Assembly: GCA_947471745.1 (NCBI GenBank)
Contig: CANJKZ010000396.1
Coordinates: 1,123,501 to 1,187,500, forward strand
From: Closterium sp. Naga37s-1
Taxonomy: Eukaryota > Streptophyta > Zygnematophyceae > Desmidiales > Closteriaceae
Reading direction: 5' to 3'
Length of the DNA: 64,000 nucleotides
Shown: positions 22,701 to 31,684 of the stretch, in pieces
Numbering within the stretch: position 1 is the stretch's first letter
Layout of the letters: every line of letters starts with the position of its first letter
Notes under the pieces: model-generated
Database searches by the model: none
The model's input: the letters and a program-made list of their open reading frames with translations, nothing else
What the model was told of the DNA's origin: nothing
Position numbers and translations under genes: made by a program

Positions 22701-25030
22701 TCACGCGGACTGTTACCAGGCGAAACGCTGACAGGGCAAAGGTCATCATGCGAAGGAAGACGAGACGGGAAAGGGACTAGCTCCCCTTCTTCTGGCTCAG
22801 CCTTCACAGCCGGCTGCACTCGCATAGCCGCATCACCTTCACCTCCCCCATCACAACTGGTTTTCTTCTTTTTCTTCTTCTTCTTGCCTCCAACTGCTGC
22901 TCTGGCTGTTCTTGCAGCTTCTCCTGCTCCTGACGACACTCCAGCTGTTGCTGACGCTGCCACTCCGCCTGATGCTAAAGCTGCAGCGAACCCCTTTCTT
23001 CCAATCGCAGAAGTACGAGCACATCCTCCTCCTCCCTGCTCTTCCTCTCCTCCTCCCCCTCCTCCTCCACTTCCTCCACACTCACTTTCCTCTCTTCCAC
23101 GTCCCCCAACCTCTCCTTCTTCCCCTCCTTCTACCTCCTCTCTTCCTACTTCCCGCTCCTCTCCCCCTCCTCTTCCACCCTCGTCACCGCCCCGCCCCAC
23201 ACCTCCAACCCCCCTAAGCTCTTCCCCTCCTCCTCCCACGTCTGGCTCATCTCCATCCACACCACGCCAAAGACCCTCCTTCCACGCCTCGATCTCCCTC
23301 TCTCTCGCCCCAGCCTCCACCCCTCGCGCCTCCACACCATCCCAGTCCCACGCCTGAACCGTCCTGGGTCGCGGTTCCCTCCTCTCAGGCACATGCTCGC
23401 ACGTTTGCTGCACAAACTGCCCGTTCTGCTGCTGCCCGAGCTCGTCCATTTGCTGCGCAAACTGCTTGTTCTGCTGCTGCCCGTGTTCCCACGTTTGCTG
23501 CACAAACTGCCCGTTCTGCTGCTGCCCGTGTTCCCACATTTGCTGCACAAACTGCCCGTTCTGCTGCTGCCCGTGCTCCCATGTTTGCTGCGGAAACTGC
23601 CCGTTCTGCTGCTGCCCGTGCTCCCAAGTTTGCTGTGCAAATTGCCCGTTGTGCTGCTGCCCGTGCTCCCACGTTTGCTGCGCAAATTGCCCGTTCTGCT
23701 GCTGCCCGTGCTCCCACGTTTGCTGCGCAAATTGCCCGTTCTGCTGCTGCCCGTGCTCCCACGTTTGCTGCGCAAACTGCCCGTTCAGCTGCTGCCCGTG
23801 CTCGGGCCCACCTTGCGCATGCTCCCGCCAGGCTTCGTGACAAAGCGACACAGCATGCCCGGAGCCACCACCGCCATCAGGAGCAACGGCAGCAGGAGCA
23901 GGAGCAGCAACAGGAGCAACAGGAGCAAAAGGAGCAACAGGAGCAGCAGCAGCAACAGGAGCAGCGGAAGGAGCAGCAGGAGCAACAGAAGCCGCAGGAG
24001 CAACAGTAGGAGCAACAGGAGGAGAAGCAGGAGCAACATGGGCGTGAGGAGGAGGAGGAGCGTAAGGACCGAGAATTGAGGCATGCAAACCTGTTGCAGC
24101 ACCGGGCATATGAGAAGCGGGAGCGAAAGAATGTGATGTTACACGGGCGGGGGTTTGGCGATGCACCTGGTAACAAGATGAGGAATCTGAATTTTGCCAA
24201 GCTGACTGAGGCGAAGGCGAAGGGTAAGGATAAGGGGTGACTTGAGGAGTAGGGGGAGTAGGTACATTAGGAGCGGGAGAGAAGGAAGGTAGAGGAGTGG
24301 GAGCAGATGTCCGAGCCTGTTCACCAGGTACGGAAACAAGTCGAGGTTCGGCATGCACGCCATAACTGTGGCTCGGAGTTTGGTTTGGGTGTGATCCAGT
24401 GGCAGATTGAAACGCATGGGATGCAGATCGGTTAAAAAGCACTGTAGCTGATACGGTAGTTGGTGCTGGCAAGAAGTATACAGGATGAGGATAAGACTGT
24501 TGAGGGTAATATTCAGGATGAAACGAGTGAGGCGGGAGGTATTGAGGAGGAACATACTGAGGAGGAAAGGACTGAGGAGGACCATATTGAGGAGCAAACG
24601 ACTGGGGAGGAAGCGACTGGGGAGGTAATGACTGGGAAGGCAACGACTGTTGAAGTGACGACTGGGAAGGTAAAGGCCTTGGAAGTAACGGCTTAGGCAG
24701 TATAGACTTCAGAGGTATAGATTGTTTAGTTAACGTCTGAGACGCAGCAGCTCCAGGCGGTATAGTACTAGCAGTACTTAATCCTTGCACCTGTCCTGCC
24801 TGGGGTTGTGATCCCTGCATCGGCGCTCCCTGTGTTTCCTGAACTTGGGGGTTCAAGCTTGCCGTAGCAGGTCGACGGTAGACAGCCGGATAGCCGACTG
24901 CAATAGGCGGTGTTTGTGACGGTTCACCAGCTGACCGGTTAGAATTGACGTTTGTGTGTCCGGACGAATCGTTCGTTGCCTGGTTGGGATTGACGACGCG
25001 CGGTAGTAGATGGAAGGTTCTCTGATCCAT
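1..25030 (-). CDS. Giant ZC3H3/C3H7-type five-CCCH zinc-finger protein (3' end outside window)
   Basis: Exons read on the minus strand: 25030-13041, 11542-11466, 10229-9998, 9807-9739, 5915-5753, 4393-4192, 3972-3930, 3524-1 and beyond. From 11542 on, every GT-AG join keeps phase. The joined exons give a coiled-coil (SKEQQEQEKKARE then EATKAAAEASRKHRQ), then SVYRLAAKGRSLVRLS, then GNQLVRDSK, then five CCCH fingers: CQYFTRLGQCSKKDCRFLH, CVRFIRGMECDESRCKLTH, CTFFSKGTCSNKPCVYRH, CPAFLRGYCEKGLACTQQH, CPEFASKGDCAAGKKCRLWH. The order NQLVRD - RYSLQNAR - five fingers is the signature of plant C3H7 and animal ZC3H3 (Smicl), a nuclear, CPSF-linked factor in mRNA 3'-end processing and export. The join of the 12-kb first exon (ends phase 2) to 11542 (needs phase 1) is unresolved, so two genes remain possible. 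The size is far beyond family norm. Confidence 0.75.
3524..3806 (-). repeat. Three tandem copies of the start of the finger-3 exon
   Basis: Copies start near 3806 (A), at 3650 (B) and at 3524 (C). Each encodes CSNKPCVY(R/C)HVKLPA. Only C continues into finger 4. B and C both have a CAG/GC acceptor, 126 nt apart, and the sequence between them is open in the same frame, so use of B would add 42 residues including a second partial finger. A has lost the upstream CAG/GC. The copies share flanking intron. Confidence 0.85.
4732..5915 (-). repeat. Tandem copies of the GNQLVRD exon with flanking intron
   Basis: The first copy is the 3' part of exon 5915-5753. Further copies lie at about 5647-5575, 5495-5420, 5356-5285 and 5225-5154, and shortened ones near 5113, 5003 and 4785. 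Copies 5356-5285 and 5225-5154 are each 72 nt with a CAG/C acceptor and GG/GTGAGT donor, entering and leaving in phase 2; they encode YRRVGRQGNQLVRD plus a short tail. They could therefore be cassette exons that lengthen the protein in 24-residue steps (inference). The copy near 5495 has a 4-nt insertion. Confidence 0.85.
4777..5127. repeat. Two palindrome-centred direct duplications in the same intron
   Basis: A segment at 4777-4866 recurs at 4914-4982, and the gap 4867-4912 is filled by a TTTTGAGTCGACTCAAA palindrome followed by a second 28-bp perfect one (4885-4912). The segment at 4948-5016 recurs at 5058-5127, and at its end lies a 26-bp perfect palindrome (5017-5042) with core TTTTGAGACGTCTCAAAA. 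Direct copies differ by several substitutions, so they are not assembly echoes. Confidence 0.85.
6012..6137 (-). repeat. Partial copies of exon 9807-9739 on the far side of the satellite
   Basis: Two pieces (about 6060-6015 and 6137-6092) match the 3' half and donor of the exon at 9807-9739 (SLVRLS/GTGAGTA). They are more diverged and lack its 5' half and acceptor. The 73-bp satellite thus lies between copies of one donor-side exon fragment. The remainder of the intron between 5916 and 6011 shows nothing else. Confidence 0.75.
6167..9676. repeat. 73-bp satellite, about 48 units, each with a 32-bp perfect palindrome
   Basis: The period is 73 bp by direct counting. Every unit has an AT/GC-mixed spacer (CCCTAGCTCCCAAG) and a 32-bp self-complementary block with core TTTTGAGTCGACTCAAAA. 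Variants (GTCCC for GCCCC, CTCAACTC for CTGAACTC, TCAA for TCGA cores, a GAATC core) recur in the same order 1,533 bp apart: for example 6276/7809, 6494/8027, 6712/8245, 7098/8631, 7247/8780 and 7610/9143. The array therefore contains a duplicated 21-unit higher-order block. One unit near 9413 lacks half its palindrome. It lies inside an intron of the ZC3H3-like gene. Confidence 0.95.
10262..10470. repeat. GAAA-rich simple repeat
   Basis: Runs of GAAAGAAAGAAA with AACTAAA interruptions lie in the intron just upstream (minus sense) of exon 10229-9998. They separate that exon from its partial copy at 10556-10495. Confidence 0.9.
10495..10556 (-). repeat. Partial copy of the coiled-coil exon start
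   Basis: On the minus strand it reads EEAAAESSRKQRQWNE, matching the start of exon 10229-9998 (EATKAAAEASRKHRQRKE) and an AG at its 5' edge. Similarity stops after about 45 bp, so it is an acceptor-side exon fragment. Confidence 0.75.
10560..11470. repeat. Purine block followed by complementary pyrimidine block (imperfect giant inverted repeat)
   Basis: 10560-10828 is almost pure purine (GAGAGGA units). It flips at a GAGGAATTCCTC centre near 10830 into a pyrimidine block running to about 11470 (TCCTCTC, later CTCACCTCACTCTC units). Since TCCTCTC complements GAGAGGA, a very long imperfect hairpin is possible in the intron RNA. Confidence 0.8.
11808..11931. repeat. Direct duplication separated by a palindrome
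   Basis: A 52-bp segment (11808-11859) recurs at 11880-11931 with a few differences. Between the copies is the 18-bp perfect palindrome TTTTGAGGCGCCTCAAAA (11860-11877). Confidence 0.9.
12040..12190. repeat. 19-bp minisatellite
   Basis: About six copies of GGTGCAGCAGGGACAGGGA, preceded by shorter GAGAGGGACAGG units. No coding role is seen; it lies in an intron or gap of the ZC3H3-like gene. Confidence 0.85.
12293..12729. repeat. Two more palindrome-centred direct duplications
   Basis: The segment 12293-12356 recurs at 12404-12457 around a 48-bp near-perfect palindrome (12357-12404, core TTTTTGAGACGCCTCAAAAA). The segment 12581-12645 recurs nearly unchanged at 12665-12729 around a 20-bp palindrome (12646-12665, core TTTTGAGACGTCTCAAAA). 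All four segments share AAGGCTTGGAGCGGC, so they also descend from one older duplication. Confidence 0.9.
12760..13133 (-). repeat. Three tandem copies of the exon ending AAFNRR plus donor
   Basis: Copies end at donors 13040 (GTACGT), about 12910 (GTACGT) and about 12767 (GTGAGC). Each encodes SRRSTAASIAASVGAAAFNR. The flanks CCCTTCACGACTGTCTCAC and the acceptor-like TTCAG are shared by the first and third. Their candidate acceptors do not all restore the same frame, so some are probably decaying copies. This is why the link between the 12-kb exon and the downstream exons is unclear. Confidence 0.8.
13041..25030 (-). CDS. 12-kb first exon: disordered RS-, Ala-, Gln- and RGG-rich region
   Basis: An uninterrupted frame of about 3,996 codons starts at ATG 25030 (MDQRTFHLLPRV). 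Regions by approximate residue: 1-400 Pro/Gln/Ser-rich; 410-545 about ten repeats of the type HGQQQNGQFAQQTWE; 1440-1790 an RS domain with long RSRSRS and SSSRS runs; 1965-2045 about ten LQPEGPPQ repeats; 2100-2500 Ala/Val/Gly-rich; about 2775-2805 polyalanine from a (GCT)n run at 16620-16710; a polyglutamine near 16300; acidic blocks near 15300-15800; an RGG box at 13990-13810 (GRGRGMAVGGRGQG); and KKLTYS and KLVVRRLVPAK near its end. The last two resemble the short basic motifs preceding the fingers in ZC3H3 proteins, which supports one gene. It ends at donor GTACGT (13040). RS and RGG content suggests a nuclear RNA-processing role (inference). Confidence 0.65.
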
Positions 25031-25882
25031 CACCTGGTCGGTGACGTTAACGGGACGTTAACGATAAAATCCGAAACGGATCTGGCGTCTCTTTGTTGAC
25101 CCACGCACGAAGAAGGGGGTGGGAGGAACGGGAACAGAAGGAAAGTTATGCAACGAATTATCAACAAGAACCCCGCGTTGCGAGCTTTCCTAGCGAAAGA
25201 AAAAAACACAGGCTTAACAAGAAAATCGCCTGAATTCAAGACCAGACCCAACTGAAAGAAAACAAGAAGCATGAGCAAGATGATGACGCGGAAGCGAACG
25301 AGAAGGTAATATAATAGCAGCACACGATAGACTGTGAGCAGGACTGGTAGTAGATCAGGAGGGAAGTGAGTCAGCAGAAAGTGGGTTGCAAGGAGGGAGA
25401 GAAGACGAGTTTTGCGGAGGCTGCGGGGGAAGACGAGTTCTGATGCGGAATTTTGCGGCTGGGGTTTGCGGGGGGAGTCCGGGGGAGTGCGGCACAGGTG
25501 GGGGCAAGCCCGCAGAGAATTCTCGGGGAACAGGGAAAATCCGATTGGGTGGAGGGGGCAAGGGGGAATACTTCCGCGGGGAGTCCGTTGGGAATGTGCT
25601 CGAGGTTTTGGATGTGACAAACGAGATGATCCCTGAGCAGTTCTGTGATGGCGGGAAACTGTTGTCAGAGCTCTAGAAATTTGTAATTGGTTCTCGAAAA
25701 CACTGAAGCTCGCAAACACCCCGTAAACGTAACATAAAACCGCGATATACGAACTACTTGAAGGAAACAAAATCTGTACAGGTTCAAATGTGAATCAGTT
25801 ATTGCTTTAGACAATCAAGCACCTACTGTATGTAATAACATGCTATCTTCATGTAAGTATAACCTGTTCAACCAGCCATTTC
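25031..25882. other. Intergenic: 5' region of the giant gene
   Basis: The interval lies between the stop of the six-cysteine gene (25883) and ATG 25030 of the giant gene, both on the minus strand. It should contain the giant gene's promoter and leader and the other gene's 3' UTR. I see no recognisable motif or further gene in it. Confidence 0.5.
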
Positions 25883-28309
25883 CTAGAGTGTTCTGAAGAC
25901 AATACATCTCCGGTTCTGCATACACATGAGCAGAAACAAACAAAAACGCCACTGATAAGCTGCGATGCAATGGCAGAAACAAAATGACTGCAGCAGAACT
26001 CAAAATCTATATACGGCATGCACTCATTCTTCATCCCCTTTGGTTTACCTCAGGAAACTGTGTATTGCCATCCCCTGATGCCAACTTAAGTATACCCTTG
26101 GGGCCGCTCCCTAGCTTCACCAACAATTGCGAGAAGCTCATGGTGAAGCACGCTCCGCTGTACCCCTGTGTTTACAGAAGACAGGAACAAACAAGCTAAT
26201 CAGCAACGCATCCTTTGACATGACCAAATATAATTTCTTAAAATATGTATATATACACATTAAAACAAACCAACAAACAAAAAACGTAACGAGCAACATT
26301 GAGAGGTATAACTCACATTTCCAGACACTTGTCCTTTAGCTGCAAAGCGAATGCTTGGAGACGATGAGCTGGAAGGTGGTATCACTGAGATTGGAGGACA
26401 CTTGAGCGCTTTGAACTGGCAGCCAAGCAAATGAGGGGAGAAGGGAATAAATACATAAAGAACATGAGAAACGTGTCGAAAGGTTTATATGTTACATAAG
26501 AAAACTGGGGTTGGGATTCTGGTAGAGATGGTGGAAGGAACACTGCAGAATCAAGGATACACTACAGCAGCGCAGGCAGAGACATATAAACTGAGAGAGA
26601 AACGCAGAAGGACCATGAAAGGATATATGCTCCGTGCTTGAGCTGTGGTAGAAAACTACACAAATTGTTAATGGTGTAGCAAAAAGGGTGTAGATTGCAG
26701 CTCACCTTCCAGACACTCACAGCTTTACACTTCGGCTTGAGCTTTCCTGAGATCGCCGGCGCCGATCGCTTGCTGCCAGGACCCAGGGCGACCCAAGGGA
26801 CAACGAAGAGGAGGGAACGGGAAAACCAAGGTTGGTTTCCAGCACATGTGCACAATGGTCTCGACAAGCGCGCACCCGCACGCATGTACGCACGCGCGCA
26901 CGCGTGTACGGACAAAGAGGAAGCAGCGGACATGTGGGAACAAGCGGCGTTGTCACCAAAGGTGCTGGGTTAAGGGCACGTCGATCTGCATGACAGAGCT
27001 CCGAATCCAGAACTGCACGTCTACAGGCTGGCCACGGACCTGTGCAGGATCCCCTGGGTGAAGGGCACGTCTGGCTGCATGACAGAGAGCGCATAGAGCG
27101 GCACGAAGCCCAGCGAGTTGTTGAATGCGAAATCGCACGCCTGGAGGGGAGGGAGAATGGAGGGGAGGAGTGAGTGGAGGGGAGGAGAGAGCGCAATGGA
27201 GAGAGGGCAGTGGAGATAGGGGAAACTAAGGAGAGGACGAGGTAGGGGGAAAGGGAGAGGACGGAGTGGAAACAGCGAGGAGGAGCGGAGGGACCGTGCG
27301 GGCACACAGAGAGAATGGCAGGAGAAGACAGGGAAGGGAACAAGGGAAGTGAGGGCAGCGAGGGGAGAGAGGGGAGGGAGGGGAGCGAGGGGGGCGGGGG
27401 GAGAGAGGGGAGAGAGGCGGGGGGAGAGAGGGGGGCGGGGGGAAAGAGGGGGCGGGGGGAGCGAGGGGGGCGGGGGGAGAGAGGGGGCGGGGGGAGCGAG
27501 GGGGGCGGGGGGAGAGAGGGGGGCGAGGGGAGATGAGGCTGCGAAGGCCAACCCTAAAAGCGCGCGGCACCTCGACCTTCCCCCCTTGGGGAAACCACGC
27601 ATGGGGCAATCCCCCCGCGCGCGTGGACTTTCGCCTCGCGCGGGATGCTGACTGGGGGGAATTCCAGCTCGACTGCCCGCGCAGCCCGTCACACTACGCG
27701 CTCGCGCACCACCCCTACACCCCACGCCCCCCTTCCCCCCTCTCCCTTCCCCCTTCACCGTTCCCCCTCCCCGTTTTCCCCTTTCGCCTGACCACTGGCA
27801 ACCTACCCCACATCCCCACCTCACTTCACCAGAGGCCATTCCTCCAGATTCCCCCCCCCCTCCTACTCTGCCGCAAAACGGGCTCACTTGCTCCACGCTA
27901 CGTGCGCCGTAGGCTAGTCGTTCCCCGTGAAAGTTTCACCCCCTAGCTTCCCCCTGCAGTTTTCCTAACTGTTTATCCCCAGGGTTTCCCCAGAAGTTTC
28001 CCCTTGCCGCTTCCCCGCGAAACCGTGGCTCTTGAGTCGTACACGCAATAACTGTGGACCCGACCAGTCCGCTGCGCGAAAAGCAATTACGGGGGTAACG
28101 AACCGTGCGAAACCGTTTGCGAAAGTTACCTGCAGTGCAAAGAAGCAGGAGGCCGGCAGAACACTCGGCTGGTTCGCCGGCGGTGGAGCGGCTTTGGCGG
28201 CGGCTTTCGTGGCGGCTTTCGCCGCGGCCAGGACGGACACCGCAGACGAGCACGACACGAGGTTAATGAGGCAGATTATAGCGAGTACGGAACCGCAGGA
28301 TCCGTACAT
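25883..28309 (-). CDS. Secreted six-cysteine protein, 198 aa (divergent paralogue)
   Basis: Exons 28309-28130, 27140-27040, 26772-26706, 26415-26317, 26165-26049 and 25915-25883; all phases match and the total is 597 nt. I chose ATG 28309 because a signal-peptide-like core follows (VLAIICLINLVSCSSAVSVL); the frame is open further up to 29101, but that part is low-complexity. The mature part has six cysteines, and from the second exon on there is one per exon (ACDF, PKCKA, LKCPP, GACFT, RRCIVF). It matches the two genes at 57.5-61.7 kb in intron phases, in CDF near the second exon start, and in the final exon NRRCIVFRTL. Function unknown; extracellular or wall location inferred. Confidence 0.75.
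26975..27095 (-). repeat. Partial duplication of exon 2 of the six-cysteine gene
   Basis: Just downstream of exon 27140-27040 the intron repeats part of it: SVMQIDVPLTQ against SVMQPDVPFTQ. It has no intact donor equivalent. It is a small example of the junction-copy pattern seen in the larger genes. Confidence 0.7.
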
Positions 28310-31300
28310 CCCTCCGTACGGCGGCGCTACGTGTCGTTGCGTTCGGCGAACGGGGACTTGGGAAGATGAAGTCGAAACGTCGAGTTGGGAGGCAGTTTCA
28401 AGTCTGGACGGATGATGAAACGAGCTATGAACGCCACGTCGGCATGACGATGTTGATAGCACTGTCGCGCTCTCGTGCGACTCTGCGATTTTCACATGGC
28501 TGCTGCGAGACGACCCTGCGACAGAATCCCGAAACAACGCATCTGCGACGACTTGCGAATCCCTACGGCGACTACAAGCCAGCTCGACGACCATATTTAC
28601 TCCGTCGTTCCGTTCCGTATCCTCCCTCCCCCTCCGCTGCTCGCGCGCACTCGCGCTTACTTCCATTCCCACTCCATCTGTCAGCTCCGAGTCCCCTACG
28701 TGGCACGCGACTCGACGGTCTCGAGACTTAGAGTCGACGCGCAATCGACCGCTACCCGACCCCGCTGGTTCCAAGGAACTCGAAGCTTCTGAAGACGCTG
28801 TTTCGCTGGAACATGGCAGTTCTCGGGACGAGGAGGCAATGAGTGATGTGTCATGTTTCGCATGTTCGCGGAACGGAATTCTGAGAGACGTTGCACGCAG
28901 AGAAGGTTCCGACGACGCGGCTTCGAAAAACGACGCTTTATGGAGCGACGAGACGGAGGAAGGGGGTTGAGACGACGCGGGCTCGGAAGGCGACGCGGCG
29001 AGGGCCGCCATGGAAGCTGCTCTGACGCGGTAACGGTCATCGGCGTGAAGAGGCCTGGCCGCGAGATCCGACGCGGGAGGTTGGCCTTGCCGTCTGGCCA
29101 TAACTAGCAAGTATGTTTCTATCTATGCTGATCAGGGTACCTGACTATTTATGTGTGATTGGAATGTCCGTTGTTCTAGAAACGCGCGGTTGGAGGGATG
29201 TCGATAGTAGTGTCTGATTCAGCTATGGCGTGGAGATGCTGATGAGATTCGCAGTCTGCTGTTGACGTACTTGAATACCCGATGCGTTGGTTGCCAAGAG
29301 ACTTGGGAAAGCAGAAGAACTTCCGTAGTTCCTAAATAAAGCCGTGTTTTAGGGTGGCACCTCCTAGCATGCGAACCACGCTCCTTTCCGCGCTGCGAAC
29401 ATCATGATACAGCAGTTACTTGTGAGATGTTCAGACCAAGTAATGGAAAGGCCGACAACCCTAATGCTCGTGCTTGCATTGCAATCACAAACTGTAGATC
29501 GTGAGTGGTTGAGCGGCTAAGGACGGTGGTGTGGTGTGGAATGTTAGGAGAACAGAGTACGCCCTGATAGCGCAACGGCTGAATGTGAGAAACCAAAAAT
29601 AGGTTCCATACATATTTCTAGTCGACCAGACCGAATTTCCTGCCCGAACATCGCTTTTGCGCCAATGGGGGTCTCGATCGATTCGCTCTTCCAACTGAGT
29701 ACAGTTCACTCTGATCTGAATGAAACAACATGGATGCTATTGGTATGGTGGATGCGCCTGCCTTGCTGGTAGTCTGAGGGACAAGAGGTGAGATTTGAGA
29801 CAAGCCGACAATCCTAGTGCAGCGGCGAGCGGAAAGCGGGAATCCAAGGGTAATGAAAGGAAGTGACCCTGCTCAGTGGAACTGGCATGAGAAAACGCGT
29901 TCTGGGTGTTATTGTACAACAATCTGTTCAGGTCGGTCGGTGCGAGCGAGCAAGTCTGTGCGGCAAACAGGGAAACGTCCCCATGACGTGCTGAGGCGCG
30001 GAAATGGGCATCTTGATTCGGCTAAGTTCGGTTGGGAACATTCTTAGGTGGTCAACAACGCATGGCTGGACAGAATCTGCGCTCTGCGTAGGGTGGAGGG
30101 GAGAGTACGGGCAGAGCGGGGAACGGACACGGGAGGAGGAGGAGAGGAGAAGAGTGGGTGATCCCATGACACGTCACAGCGGAGTGAGGCGAGTCAAGGG
30201 GAGGAACCAACGGAGGGAGAAAAACGGCGTGCGCAGCGAGTGGTGGTGGAACGGAAAGGAGTCACATTTGTGAGTGGTCGGCTCAAATCTTCCTCCAAGC
30301 TGACCCTCTTGTCGCATTCCGATCAGGTCAGCAAACAGTTGCACAAAACAGTCGAGGGGAGTTTCCCAAACCAGTGAGGGCTGTTCACCGACACCTAGAT
30401 TCCGCATTTTCCCTCGATAAAATTCCGGCCAATATCATAGATACTCAAAGTATTCCCGAGCGGATTCTCAGGTGTAATCACCAACAGAAACACAGTTTCG
30501 CGATATAGTAGTAGGTGTTTCTTGTTGTTTTCTGAATACAGTCACGACAGAAAATGCAACACCTGAAAAAAAAACTTGTAGCGAACCTAGATGAATTTCG
30601 GGACAGATCAACCTCAACTACGGGAAGCCGCCCACTTCAGGAAAAATATATTGCACCCTCTTGACCCAAAAAATTTTACCCAATCGAGAAGGGATGCGAC
30701 TCGGGAGGCATCAACCCTAAAAACAATGCCCTTTACCGTGTTTAGGGTTGATCCCTACCGCAAATGCGTCCAGATTCTATAGGGGTTTAATTCTCTGCCC
30801 TGTCGTAAATTTACGTACTTTAATTTAACAAATCCAAGTCGGGAGGGTAAACTAGATAGTTCTCTTTTTGTCACCTCCCAAACATTTCGATCAGCGTAAA
30901 CAGTGTGACTAAAAAGCGACGACCAATCAACGTCGAGAAATTCCAGGTTGATTACACCTGAGAACCCGCTCGGGACTAATCTGAGTATGTATGAAGTTGG
31001 CCGATAAAATTCGTCGATCTCCAGCATTTCCCCCAAATTCTGTAAAATACCGATTGCAAATGCCCAGAAACATGTGGAACTGTCACCTCATGGAGGGAGG
31101 TAGGTATCCATCGAACTGTATTTGCTTACAGGGATAACACCGTCACCTGTGCCGAACCATCACCCGCGTTGTCAGGTGTAGCTGGTGCAATCATAGATAC
31201 AGATTTGTCGGCGGGCAGCATGGTTCAGCACTCCCTGGCCCAAACTTCGAAGGGGGAGCGACTAGCCACTGGAAACATGCCTTCTGGACACGTTCTTTTC

Positions 31301-31684
31301 GCCTCATTTCATCAAACTCGGAACAGGGTTCGGTCGATTCGGCCGTGAGCAATGTCAGCGCATTCGGTGCTTTTCCGCGGCTCGCTGGACCACGCTGACA
31401 TGGGTGTCGGGTTAGAAGGACGCATATTCGTGAATATTTACACTATCTTTCCACCTTATGATATGCATATGAAGTAATCAATTATCTAAAAAGAAAGCAT
31501 CATCAATGATGTCATGTGACTGAGAAAATGTTCACAGTTGGGAGGTTGCAAAATTTGTGTGCTTCCTGCTTATTTGTTTGTGGTCAGAAATTGCGATTGA
31601 GTAAAGAGCTTTACATTGCATGTGCAATCAAGTAGTACTTGGCTTCAAGTGCAACGACCACACCGGCATGGTAACATAGCCACT
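28310..31684. other. Intergenic region with one imperfect inverted repeat
   Basis: I recognise no gene here. It should hold the promoter of the six-cysteine gene (from 28310 up) and the 3' UTR of the flavin-reductase-like gene (a TGTAA lies near 31610 on the minus strand). Only the inverted repeat at 30412-31030 stands out. Confidence 0.45.
30412..31030. repeat. Inverted repeat, about 80-bp arms, possible non-autonomous transposon
   Basis: The arm 30415-30492 (GATAAAATTCCGGCCAATAT ... CGAGCGGATTCTCAGGTG) matches the reverse complement of 30944-31022 at roughly 80% by eye, with about 450 bp between. This could be a degenerate MITE-like element or an old inverted duplication. Clear target-site duplications were not found. 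Confidence 0.5.

Noticed and set aside
27965-29101. N-terminal extension of the 26-28 kb secreted protein to ATG 29101
   Set aside because: The upstream part is low-complexity and would bury the signal peptide that begins at 28309; the paralogues start at the signal peptide.
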